Source of the DNA: Actinoplanes teichomyceticus ATCC 31121
GTDB taxonomy: Bacteria; Actinomycetota; Actinomycetes; Mycobacteriales; Micromonosporaceae
Direction of reading: 5' to 3'
NCBI RefSeq assembly: GCF_003711105.1
Contig: NZ_CP023865.1
Coordinates: 8,167,001-8,231,000 of the forward strand
Length of the DNA: 64,000 nt
The notes below the pieces were generated by a model, which was given only the letters and a program-made list of their open reading frames with translations, made no database searches and was not told the DNA's origin. This document shows, piece after piece, positions 50,801 through 58,975 of the stretch (position 1 is the stretch's first letter; the number at the start of each line of letters is the position of its first letter). Made by a program: the position numbers and the translations under genes.

Positions 50801-51403
50801 CTCCGGTGGCCCGTCCGCTCCAGGTGGACCGTGTCCGGCGAGCGATCGGCGACTGGCCATCCCGGCCTCGGTCTCAGGGTCACGGCCCTGCCAGGTGGTT
50901 ATGCAGTTTTCGGGGCCCTCGGCGCCGGCCAGGATCCAGAAGGCCGGGGCGACACCCTTCCAACTGGCGGGGCGCGGCACCACGCCCGCTCCACGCTGCC
51001 CGGTTTCCTCGGCGCGCCGGGATGGCCGACTCCCCCTCGGCGCGCTGAGGGAGGCCGGTGGCCGGGATGACCGACCGCGGCCCGGGCAGCAAACGCGACC
51101 CGAGCAGCAGACGCGACCCGGGCTGCAGGTGCGGCCCGGGCTGCAGGTGCGGCCGGGTGGCCGGGGTGGCCGGGTGGCCGGGGTGGCCCGGCGGTCGGGG
51201 TGGCCCGGCGGCCGGGGTGGCCCGGCGGCCGGCGTGGCCCGGCGGCCGGCGTGGCCAGGAATGCGAGGGATGGCGGTGGGTGGCTGGGGGTGACGCCGGG
51301 TGGCCGAGCAACCGATGTGGGCGGGGTGGCCGGCGTGGCGTCGGCGGCTGATCGGGGACACTTGGCGTGCGGCCGGGGACGCCGCGCTGGGGGAGGAGTC
51401 CGG
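50801..51403. other. Repeat-rich gap upstream of the metallophosphoesterase
   Basis: About 600 bp without a recognised gene. It includes CGACCCG... and GGCTGCAGGTGCGGCCCG repeats (about 51,080-51,160) and a perfect-period 17-bp array (51,183-51,257). The final part contains the ribosome binding site GGGAGGAG for the next gene. Translations in all frames are low-complexity. Confidence 0.55.
51183..51257 (+). repeat. 17-bp tandem array (about 4.5 copies)
   Basis: GTGGCCCGG-type anchors at 51183, 51200, 51217, 51234 and 51251, constant 17-bp spacing; unit approximately GTGGCCCGGCGGCCGGG. Confidence 0.85.
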
Positions 51404-53002
51404 GTGGCGGCGTTCTTCGTGGTGATTCTGCTGGTCATCGGCCTGGTACACGCATATCTGTGGAAGCGGCTGGTCCGGGACACGCTGGCGCCGGGGTGGG
51501 GTCGGCGGGCGGGCACGGTGGCTGCCGTCGTGCTGGGCCTGCTCGTGCCGGTGACCCTGATCGGGGTACGCGCCGGGTACGTCAAGTGGCTGGCCTGGCC
51601 GGGGTACCTGTGGATCGCCTTGATGTTCTACCTGCTGATCAGCCTGCTCGTGCTGGAGGTCCCGCGGCTGGTGCTGCGAGTGCTGTGGGTGGGCCGAGGG
51701 CGTACCGGAAAGGGCACCAAGGCGGCACGGACCAGCAGCGACGCGACCAACGACCGGCAATCCGCCGGATCTGCCCCGGCCCCGGCCGGCGCGCAGCCCG
51801 GCCACACCGGCGAAGACCTGCAACCCGCCGGATCTGCCCCCGCCCGGACCGGCGCGCAGCCCGGCCACACCGGCGAAGACCTGCAACCCGCCGGATCTGC
51901 CCCCGCCCGGACCGGCGCGCAGCCCGGCCACACCGGCGAGGACCTGCAACCCGCCGGATCCGTCCCGGCCCCGGCCGGGACGGCCAGCGGTGACGACCGC
52001 GGCCACGCCGACGACGACCTGCAACCCGCCGCGTCCGTCCCGGCTGTCGTCGGCGCGCCGCTCGGGGCCGACCGGGGCCTGGGGTTGGACGCGCCCGGTC
52101 CGGCGGATGCGATTCTGCCGACCGCCGCGGCCGGCAGCACGAGCGGCAGCACCGAGCAGGGCGGGAGCGGGGACCGCGCCGGGATGGACCGCCGGCTGCT
52201 GCTGGCCCGCGGCGCGGCGATCTTCGCCGGGCTCACGGCCGCGAGCGTCACCGGGTACGGCATCAAGACCGCCACCGGCGCGCCGCGGATCGACCAGGTA
52301 CGGATCCCGATCGCCAAACTGCCCCGTGCGATGGACGGGACCCGGCTCGCCGTGGTCTCCGACATTCACCTCGGCCCACTGACCGGAATCGGTCACACCC
52401 AGCGCATCACCCGGGTGATCAACTCGGTCGGCGCGGACCTGGTGTGTGTCGTTGGTGACCTTGTCGACGGCAGTGTCGCGGAACTGGGGCGGCTCGCCGA
52501 GCCGCTGCGCGAGATCGAGTCCCGGAGGGGCGCCTACTTCGTGACCGGCAACCACGAGTACTACTCCGGCTACCAGGAGTGGGTGGACGAGGTAGCTGAG
52601 CTGGGCATACGTCCGCTCCGCAACGAGCGCGTCGAGATCGACGGGCTGGACCTGGCCGGGGTCAACGACCTCGGTGGCGGGGAGCACGGTGACCCGGCCG
52701 ACTTCGGCAAGGCGCTCGGCGGCCGGGACCCGAACCGGCCGGTGGTGCTGATGGCGCACCAGCCGCTGGCCGCCCGGGACGCCGCGCCCTACGGGGTCGA
52801 TCTGCAACTGTCCGGCCACACGCACGGGGGTCAGATGGCGCCGTTCAACGCCTTCGTGAAGTTGCAGCAACCGGTAGTCTCCGGCTTCGGACGGGTGGAC
52901 GGCGTGCCGGTTTACGTGACCAACGGCGCGGGCTTCTGGGGCCCACCGGTTCGCGTGGGAGCGCCGCCGCAGGTCACGGTGGTCGAACTCCGCGTGGCGT
53001 AA
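51404..53002 (+). CDS. Membrane metallophosphoesterase with repetitive linker
   Basis: 532-residue protein. Three or four N-terminal helices (to about 95), then a long low-complexity cytosolic or extracellular linker (about 100-245), another hydrophobic segment (LLLARGAAIFAGLTAASV) and a C-terminal phosphoesterase of the YkuE type: RLAVVSDIHLGPLTG, VCVVGDLVDG, FVTGNHEYYSG, VLMAHQPL and LSGHTHGGQM, which supply the dimetal ligands (D, H, D, N, H, H). The linker has four units of 21 residues (AGSAPARTGAQPGHTGEDLQP) in register with a 63-bp DNA repeat at 51764, 51827, 51890 and 51953. GTG 51404 is supported by GGGAGGAG. Substrate is possibly a lipid or nucleotide diphosphate. Confidence 0.9.
   Translation: MAAFFVVILLVIGLVHAYLWKRLVRDTLAPGWGRRAGTVAAVVLGLLVPVTLIGVRAGYVKWLAWPGYLWIALMFYLLISLLVLEVPRLVLRVLWVGRGRTGKGTKAARTSSDATNDRQSAGSAPAPAGAQPGHTGEDLQPAGSAPARTGAQPGHTGEDLQPAGSAPARTGAQPGHTGEDLQPAGSVPAPAGTASGDDRGHADDDLQPAASVPAVVGAPLGADRGLGLDAPGPADAILPTAAAGSTSGSTEQGGSGDRAGMDRRLLLARGAAIFAGLTAASVTGYGIKTATGAPRIDQVRIPIAKLPRAMDGTRLAVVSDIHLGPLTGIGHTQRITRVINSVGADLVCVVGDLVDGSVAELGRLAEPLREIESRRGAYFVTGNHEYYSGYQEWVDEVAELGIRPLRNERVEIDGLDLAGVNDLGGGEHGDPADFGKALGGRDPNRPVVLMAHQPLAARDAAPYGVDLQLSGHTHGGQMAPFNAFVKLQQPVVSGFGRVDGVPVYVTNGAGFWGPPVRVGAPPQVTVVELRVA
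51764..51990 (+). repeat. 63-bp in-frame repeat inside the phosphoesterase gene
   Basis: GCCGGATCTGCCCC-type starts at 51764, 51827, 51890 and 51953. Being a multiple of three, expansions keep the reading frame; copies 2 and 3 are nearly identical, indicating recent duplication. Encodes the proline/threonine-rich linker. Confidence 0.85.
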
Positions 53003-53067
53003 CTCATCAAGATCGGTAAGTGTGTTTGAGCGTGGCGATTCTTGCCGGAACCGACGGCCGTGACAGG

Positions 53068-56000
53068 ATGCGAGACGTGGAGGTCAGCCCGGACACGTAC
53101 GTCGCGGACCTGCACATCCATTCGCGGTACTCGCGTGCCTGCAGCCGCGACCTGACCCTGCCCAACCTGGCCTGGTGGGCGCGGCGCAAGGGCATCGCGC
53201 TGCTGGGCACCGGCGACTTCACCCATCCGGCGTGGTTCGAGCACCTCCGGGAGAACCTGACCACGGCCGGCCCGGGCCTGTACCGGCTCAACGACGAGCA
53301 ACCGGTCACCGAGCGGCTGCCCGGCTCGTTGCGCGGCACGGAGCCGGCCCGGTTCATACTGAGCGTCGAGATCTCCACGATCTACAAGCGCGACGACCGC
53401 ACCCGCAAGGTGCACCACCTGCTGTACGCGCCGGATTTCGAGACCGCCGGGAAGATCAACACCGCGCTGGGCCGGATCGGCAACCTGACCGCCGACGGCC
53501 GGCCGATCCTCGGGCTGGACTCGCGGGACCTGCTGGAGATCACCCTGGAGGCCGGTGGGTACCTGATCCCGGCACACATCTGGACCCCGTGGTTCTCCGC
53601 GCTCGGCTCGAAGTCGGGCTTCGACGCGATCGCCGACTGCTACGCCGACCTGGCCGACCACATCACCGCGGTGGAGACCGGCCTGTCCTCGGACCCGGCG
53701 ATGAACTGGCGCGTCTCCAGCCTGGACCGCTACCGCCTGGTCTCGAACTCGGACGCGCACTCCCCCGGCGCGCTGGCCCGGGAGGCGACCCTGTTCACCG
53801 GCGTCCCGGACTACTTCGCGGTCCGCGACGGCATCGGTCTGGCCGGCACCCTGGAGTTCTTCCCGGAGGAGGGCAAGTACCACGCCGACGGCCACCGCGC
53901 CTGCGGGGTCAACTGGGAGCCGCAGCGCACCCGCGAGGCCGGCGGCCGGTGCCCGGAGTGCGGCCGCCCGCTGACCGTGGGCGTGCTGAGCCGGGTGGAG
54001 GACCTGGCCGACCGGCCGGCCGGTTTCACCCGCGACACGCACGTCGAGCACCTCATCCAGTTGCACGAGATCCTCGGTGAGATCCACGGCGTCGGCCCCA
54101 AGTCGAAGACCGTCGAGACGCAGCTGAAGCACCTGGTGGCGACGCTCGGCGCGGAGCTGGACATCCTGCGGAAGGTGCCGGTCGAGGAGATCGGCAAGGC
54201 GGGCGGCGACGAGCTGCGCGAGGCGATCACCCGGCTGCGGCGCGGCGACGTGCGGCGCGTTCCCGGGTACGACGGTGAATACGGCGTGATCACCCTGTTC
54301 GAGCCGGGAGAGCTGCGCAACCGCGCCAGCGCCCCGCAGGTGGAGACGCTGTTCGACATGTTCCCGGAGCCCGCCCCGGCCCGGCCCGCGAAGCCGGCGG
54401 CCAAGGCGGAACCGGCGAAGCCCAAGGCCAAGCCGGCGAAGGCTAAACCGGCCCCGCCGCCGCTGGCCCCGCCGCCCAGCCCGCACGAGCCGTTCGAGCC
54501 GATGCTCGCCGGGATGGAGGAGGTTGGCACCGGCCTGCTGGACCGCCTGGACGCGATGCAGCGGGTGGCCGCGTCGGCGCCGGGCGGCCCGCTGCTGATC
54601 GTGGCCGGCCCGGGAACCGGCAAGACCCGGACGCTGACCCATCGGATCGCATACCTCTGCGCCGAGCTGGGAGTCTTCCCGGAGCGCTGCCTGGCCATCA
54701 CGTTCACCCGCCGGGCCGCCGCCGAGCTGCGCGAACGCCTGGAGAGTCTGCTCGGTGACGTGGCCGAGGACATCACCGTGGGCACGTTCCACTCGGTGGG
54801 CCTGACCATCCTGAAGGAGAACGCCAAGGCGGCCGGGCTCGGCGCCGGCTGGCGGATCGCCGAGGAGCCGGAGCAGCGCCAGGCCCGGGAGCAGGCCGGG
54901 GAGGACGACACGGCGTACCGGAAACTGCTGCGCCAGCAGGATCTGGTGGACCTGGACGACCTGATCAGCGTGCCGGTGGCCCTGCTGCGCGAGGACCCGG
55001 CGCTGGTGGAGAAGTACCGCAGGCGCTGGCAGTGGATCTTCGTGGACGAGTACCAGGACGTCGACGAGCTGCAGTACGAACTGCTGCGCCTGCTGAGCCC
55101 GGCGGACGGCAACCTGTGCGCGATCGGTGACCCGGACCAGGCGATCTACTCGTTCCGCGGCGCCGACGTGCGGTACTTCCTGCGCTTCAACCAGGACTTC
55201 GTCGATGCCCGGCTGGTCCGGCTGACCCGCAACTACCGGTCGTCGGCGCCGATCCTGGCCGCCGCGGTGCAGGCCATCGCGCCGTCGTCGCTGGTCCGCG
55301 GCCGCCGCCTGGACCCGGCCCGGCTGGACCCGGAGGCCCCGCTGGTCGGCCGCTACCCGGCGCGCAGCGTCGCCGACGAGGCCGACTTCGTGGTACGCAC
55401 CATCGACGAGCTGGTCGGCGGCCTCTCGCACCGGTCGCTCGACTCGGGGCGGGTGGACTCGCGCGCCGTGACCGCGGGCGCCCTGTCGTTCTCGGACATC
55501 GCGGTGCTGTACCGCACCGATACGCAGTCCGGCCCGATCCTCGACGCGCTGTCCCGGGCCGGCGTGCCGGTGCAGAAGCGGTCGCACAACCGGCTGCGGG
55601 ACCGGCCCGGCGTCCAGGCGATCGCCCACGAGCTGCGGCACGCCGGCGGGACGGACGGCTCCCTGCCGGCCCGGATCAGGCTGGCGGCCCAGGTGCTGGC
55701 GCAGCGGTACGCGGCGCCGACGCTGGACGGCGGCCAGCTCACCCCGGAGGACATCTGGTCGGCGGCCGATCTGCTCACCCCGCTGGGCGTGCGGACCGGC
55801 GACGACCTGCCGCAGTTCCTGCAGCAGCTGGAGACCGGCGCCGAGGTGGACGCGCTGGACCCGCGCGCCGAGGCGGTCAACCTGCTCACCCTGCACGCCG
55901 CCAAGGGCCTGGAGTTCCCGGTGGTGTTCCTGGTCGGCTGCGAGGACGGTCTGCTGCCGCTGCGCTGGTCCGGTTCGACCCCGACCGAGGAGGAGATCGC

Positions 56001-56205
56001 CGAGGAGCGGCGGCTGTTCTTCGTCGGCCTGACCCGGGCACAGGACCGGCTCTACGTGAGCCACTCGGCGCGGCGGTCGCGGCACGGCAGTGATCGGGAG
56101 CAGCAGCCGACACCGTTCCTGGATGTGATCGATTCCGGGCTGTTCGAGCGGCTGGGCGAGGCCGCCCCGGCTCGCCCGAAGGACCGCCAGCTGCGGCTGC
56201 TCTGA
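53068..56205 (+). CDS. PHP-domain / UvrD-type helicase fusion
   Basis: 1045-residue fusion. Residues 1-about 400: PHP phosphoesterase-like domain (TIGR00375 type) with VADLHIHSRYSRA, GTGDFTHPAWFEHLREN, SVEISTIYKR, IPAHIWTPWFS and VSNSDAHSP, all metal-binding His/Asp motifs; a zinc-ribbon pair CGVNWE... and CPECGRPL near 278-300. A Pro/Ala/Lys linker (about 430-475) leads to the UvrD/Rep helicase: Walker A AGPGTGKTRTLTH (about 514), TFTRRAAAELRERL, VDEYQDVDELQYELL (motif II), GDPDQAIYSFRGAD, LTRNYRSS, LHAAKGLEFPVVFLVG and EERRLFFVGLTRAQ. Presumably a DNA-repair or processing enzyme combining nuclease-like and helicase activities. ATG 53068 has weak ribosome-binding context. No operon partners. 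Confidence 0.9.
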   Translation: MRDVEVSPDTYVADLHIHSRYSRACSRDLTLPNLAWWARRKGIALLGTGDFTHPAWFEHLRENLTTAGPGLYRLNDEQPVTERLPGSLRGTEPARFILSVEISTIYKRDDRTRKVHHLLYAPDFETAGKINTALGRIGNLTADGRPILGLDSRDLLEITLEAGGYLIPAHIWTPWFSALGSKSGFDAIADCYADLADHITAVETGLSSDPAMNWRVSSLDRYRLVSNSDAHSPGALAREATLFTGVPDYFAVRDGIGLAGTLEFFPEEGKYHADGHRACGVNWEPQRTREAGGRCPECGRPLTVGVLSRVEDLADRPAGFTRDTHVEHLIQLHEILGEIHGVGPKSKTVETQLKHLVATLGAELDILRKVPVEEIGKAGGDELREAITRLRRGDVRRVPGYDGEYGVITLFEPGELRNRASAPQVETLFDMFPEPAPARPAKPAAKAEPAKPKAKPAKAKPAPPPLAPPPSPHEPFEPMLAGMEEVGTGLLDRLDAMQRVAASAPGGPLLIVAGPGTGKTRTLTHRIAYLCAELGVFPERCLAITFTRRAAAELRERLESLLGDVAEDITVGTFHSVGLTILKENAKAAGLGAGWRIAEEPEQRQAREQAGEDDTAYRKLLRQQDLVDLDDLISVPVALLREDPALVEKYRRRWQWIFVDEYQDVDELQYELLRLLSPADGNLCAIGDPDQAIYSFRGADVRYFLRFNQDFVDARLVRLTRNYRSSAPILAAAVQAIAPSSLVRGRRLDPARLDPEAPLVGRYPARSVADEADFVVRTIDELVGGLSHRSLDSGRVDSRAVTAGALSFSDIAVLYRTDTQSGPILDALSRAGVPVQKRSHNRLRDRPGVQAIAHELRHAGGTDGSLPARIRLAAQVLAQRYAAPTLDGGQLTPEDIWSAADLLTPLGVRTGDDLPQFLQQLETGAEVDALDPRAEAVNLLTLHAAKGLEFPVVFLVGCEDGLLPLRWSGSTPTEEEIAEERRLFFVGLTRAQDRLYVSHSARRSRHGSDREQQPTPFLDVIDSGLFERLGEAAPARPKDRQLRLL

Positions 56206-56239
56206 GACCCCACGGCAGCACCGCAGCTCAGCCGCTGCA

Positions 56240-56326
56240 CGCCGCGCACACCCCGACACGGCGGCTCGCCCGCCGCGCACACCGCGACACGGCGGCCCGC
56301 CCGCCGCGCACGCCGCGGCACGGCGG
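56240..56326 (+). repeat. 31-bp tandem repeats
   Basis: GACACGGCGG at 56255 and 56286 and GGCACGGCGG at 56317, exact 31-bp steps, with intervening CCCGCCGCGCAC. Located between convergent helicase and peptidase genes. Confidence 0.75.
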
Positions 56327-56363
56327 CGCGACCGGTAAGCACGCACGGCGAGCCGGCCGGTGA

Positions 56364-56930
56364 TCACGCCGCGGTGATCCCGGTCAGGGCGCCGAGCAGC
56401 AGCGCGGGCCCGAACGGGAACACCCGTCCCCGCCGGGTGGCCAGCCGGAACACCGCGGTCAGCCCGCCGATCAGGTGGGCCGCCGCGAGTCCGGTGAGCA
56501 CCGCCGGCCACCCGCCGAGGAGCCCGAGGAGCAGCGTCAGCGCCGCGCCGAGCTTCACGTCACCGAGCCCGAGGCCGCGCCCGGGCAGCAGCGCCAGTCC
56601 CAGGTAGGCGCCGCCGACCAGTACGGTCGCGACCAGCGCCGCGCCGATCCGGGCCGGCGCGAGCAGGGCCAGCGGCAGCCCGCCGCCGAGGGCCAGGGTG
56701 GCGACCAGCCGGTCGGGCAACCGCAGCGTACGCAGGTCGGCCAGGGCCAGCAGCACCCCGACCTCGCCGGCGAGCAGCAGCACCGGCAGCTGGGGGACCG
56801 GCCCGAGCCGGGCGGCCAGCACGGCACCGACCACCGCGGCGGACACCGGCGCCGGCCACGGGGGCCGGCCGAGCAGGACCAGGAATGATCCGGCGAACAG
56901 GCTGGAGAGGATCACGAGCGCGGACGACAC
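56364..56930 (-). CDS. A24 family prepilin peptidase
   Basis: About 188-residue integral membrane aspartic protease (TadV/CpaA-like) with six or seven helices. The two catalytic aspartates lie in LALADLRTLRLPDRL (about 70-84) and GLGLGDVKLGAALTLL (the GxGDxK motif, about 122-127). It lacks the N-terminal methylase domain, so it only cleaves. GTG 56930 is tentative because no ribosome binding site is evident. A Tad/Flp pilin system would be expected elsewhere; no pilin is seen nearby. Confidence 0.8.
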   Translation of the reverse strand: MSSALVILSSLFAGSFLVLLGRPPWPAPVSAAVVGAVLAARLGPVPQLPVLLLAGEVGVLLALADLRTLRLPDRLVATLALGGGLPLALLAPARIGAALVATVLVGGAYLGLALLPGRGLGLGDVKLGAALTLLLGLLGGWPAVLTGLAAAHLIGGLTAVFRLATRRGRVFPFGPALLLGALTGITAA

Positions 56931-56973
56931 GTCCGGGAAGGTAACGGCTCGGCCGGGCGAAGGCGGGTCGGGT

Positions 56974-56982
56974 TGTGGACAA
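56974..56982 (-). promoter_or_regulatory. DnaA box on the minus strand
   Basis: TGTGGACAA, reverse complement of TTGTCCACA, in the gap between the peptidase and the LppU-like gene, near another partial TGTCCAC. Confidence 0.5.
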
Positions 56983-57123
56983 CCGACCGGGGTGTGTCCA
57001 CGCGCGATTCCGGCCGGGTCGCGGACCCCCGCGCACGCTACCGTGGCAGGCAGCGCCGCATGCCGGATCCGGCGCGACCCGTCCGCGCGTACGCCGCAAG
57101 CACCCCGTCCTGAAGGAGCCCCG

Positions 57124-57750
57124 ATGTCGTACGACGGCCCGCACTCCGGCCCGCCCCGGCCCGGCGGCCGGCCCGAGGAGCCGTACGCGGAGCCCTCCGA
57201 CCCGTGGGGCGACAACAGCCGGGTGGTGAACGACCCGGCCTGGCCCACCCCGCAGGTCCCGCCGCAGCGGTATCCTCCGCAGCCGGCCTGGCCGCAGCCG
57301 CAGCCGCCGTCGCCGCCGGCCGCGCAGCAGCGCCGCGGATTCGCCCTGGGCGCCCTGATCGCGGTGCTGAGCGTGCTGGTCGGCGGCGGCCTGGCGACCA
57401 CGGTGTGGTTCCTGCTGGGGCGCGAGGACCGGATGAAGACCCCGGTCGCCGCGGCGACCACCACCGTGGGGACCATGCCGCGCCCGCAGACCAGCTCCGA
57501 CGCCCGGTTCGCCGGTAAGGGCCAGTGTGTGCGCAACGAGGGCACCAACACCGAGCCGGAGCTGCGCGTCGTGGGGTGCGCGGCGAACACCTACGAGGTG
57601 TTGAAGCGGATCGACGGCCGCGCCACCGGGGAGAAGGACGCGGTCGCCAAGTGCAGCAAGGTGCCCGGTTACACCAAGTGGTACTACTACGACACCGAAT
57701 ACGACGACGTCGATTTCGTCCTCTGCCTCCGCGAGTATGGACCGGCCTAG
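57124..57750 (+). CDS. LppU/SCO3897-like membrane-anchored protein
   Basis: 208-residue protein: Pro/Gln/Tyr-rich cytosolic N-terminus (about 1-68), one membrane helix (GFALGALIAVLSVLVGGGLATT), Thr-rich spacer, and an extracellular C-terminal domain with GQCVRNEGTNTEPELRVVGC, then YEVLKRIDGRATGEKDAVAK, C, and FVLCLREYG (four cysteines likely forming two disulfides). The C-terminal domain looks like the LppU family described near the Streptomyces origin. GAAGGAG before the ATG. Function unknown. Confidence 0.75.
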   Translation: MSYDGPHSGPPRPGGRPEEPYAEPSDPWGDNSRVVNDPAWPTPQVPPQRYPPQPAWPQPQPPSPPAAQQRRGFALGALIAVLSVLVGGGLATTVWFLLGREDRMKTPVAAATTTVGTMPRPQTSSDARFAGKGQCVRNEGTNTEPELRVVGCAANTYEVLKRIDGRATGEKDAVAKCSKVPGYTKWYYYDTEYDDVDFVLCLREYGPA

Positions 57751-57947
57751 CCGCCGCTCGCCGCGGACCCGGCGATCCCGGGGCCTCGCCGGGTCGCCGG
57801 GCACCCCGGCGAGCCGGTCGCCGGCGCGGTACGCACTGATCAGAAAAGGACTTACCCACTCCGTCGAGCGCGCACCGTGCCACCCTGCGGCCGGTACCTC
57901 CCGAACGCAGCCGGTGTGATCACCCGGCAGCGGGTATAAGGGATTCC

Positions 57948-58526
57948 ATGAAGCCCGTCCGCACCGCCGCCCGAGCCATGCTCGCTTCGATCTTCGTGAT
58001 CAGCGGGGTCCGCGTGCTGATCAAGCCCGGCGAGGCCCGCGTCCAGGCCGCTCGCCGGGTCACCGACCGGTTCACCCCGCTGCTGGAGAAGGCCGATCCG
58101 CGCCTGCCCACCGACCCGGCGACGCTGGTCCGGCTCAAGGCCGGAAGCGACGTGCTGGCCGGGCTGGCGCTGGCGACCGGTCGCTGCACCCGGCCCGCCG
58201 CCGCCGTGCTGGCCGCCGGCCTGGTGCCGACCACGATCGCCGGCCACCCGTTCTGGGCCGTGCCCAAGGACCGGCGCGCCGACCAGCAGATCCACTTCCT
58301 GAAGAACCTCGGGCTGCTCGGTGGCCTGCTGCTGGCCGCGGCCGACACCGAGGGCCAGCCCGGCCTCCGCTACCGCACCAGCCACGCGGTGGACCGCAGC
58401 CAGCGGACGCTGACGCACGCGGTGGACCGGTCGCAGCGGTCGGTGCGGCGCGCGATGCGCACCGCGAAGCGGGAGGCGAAGATCGCCGCGCTCTCCGCCG
58501 CCGCGGGCCGCAAGATCCCGGGCTGA
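57948..58526 (+). CDS. DoxX family membrane protein
   Basis: 192-residue membrane protein with three or four hydrophobic segments: AMLASIFVISGVRVLI, SDVLAGLALATGRCT, and GLLGGLLLAA; FWAVPKDRRADQQIHFLKNL before the last helix matches the DoxX pattern. C-terminus has a twice-repeated AVDRSQRT/S unit (HAVDRSQRTLTHAVDRSQRS) and a basic tail. Possibly a redox/quinone-associated membrane protein. Start ATG preceded by a weak ribosome binding site. Confidence 0.85.
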   Translation: MKPVRTAARAMLASIFVISGVRVLIKPGEARVQAARRVTDRFTPLLEKADPRLPTDPATLVRLKAGSDVLAGLALATGRCTRPAAAVLAAGLVPTTIAGHPFWAVPKDRRADQQIHFLKNLGLLGGLLLAAADTEGQPGLRYRTSHAVDRSQRTLTHAVDRSQRSVRRAMRTAKREAKIAALSAAAGRKIPG

Positions 58527-58975
58527 GGCCCGCCAGCCCCGGCCACCGCCAGGCAAGCTCGGCAACCACGTCGCCGGGCGGCCGGTCGCGGGGGATGGCC
58601 ACGCCGGGCAGACGCGCCGCAGGACCGTCGGAAGCGGCCGGACCACCGGCGCGTCGGGTCGCTGAGAGCGCCGGAAGCGGCCGGACCACCGGGCGCGTCG
58701 CCTCGCTCAGAGCGCCGGAAGCGGCCGGGACGCCCGGCGCGCCGCCCCGCCGAGAGCGCCGGACCACCGACGCACCCCCTGTGCGTGCCCGCAATGCCCT
58801 AATTGCCCAACTAACAACCTATAAGCAGCCTTTGCGTTAAAGCCGACGAGGGGCCGCGCGGACCGTCTGCGCCACCTAAGCTCGCTTCCGCCCGGCTACG
58901 CCCCTGCCGCCACGGTCACCGTGCGAGCGGCAGGCCGTGCCGTGCCCGGAGGACGAGACGGGGGGGTCGCGCGCC
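58527..58975. other. Gap with 44-bp repeats and an AT-richer stretch
   Basis: 449 bp without a gene. A tandem array occupies the middle, followed at about 58,798-58,840 by AT-rich sequence (CTAATTGCCCAACTAACAAC then TATAAG) that may hold the promoter for the GT87-type gene; no well-spaced -35/-10 pair was found. Confidence 0.5.
58629..58765 (+). repeat. 43-44-bp tandem repeat, about 3.5 copies
   Basis: CGGAAGCGG anchors at 58629, 58672 and 58716, then CGGACCACC at 58760. The unit contains GGCCGGACCACCGG and CTGAGAGCGC. Non-coding. Confidence 0.75.

Noticed and set aside
52912..56511. Very long minus-strand open frame opposite the helicase fusion
   Set aside because: Low-complexity translation; the plus strand encodes complete PHP and UvrD motifs.
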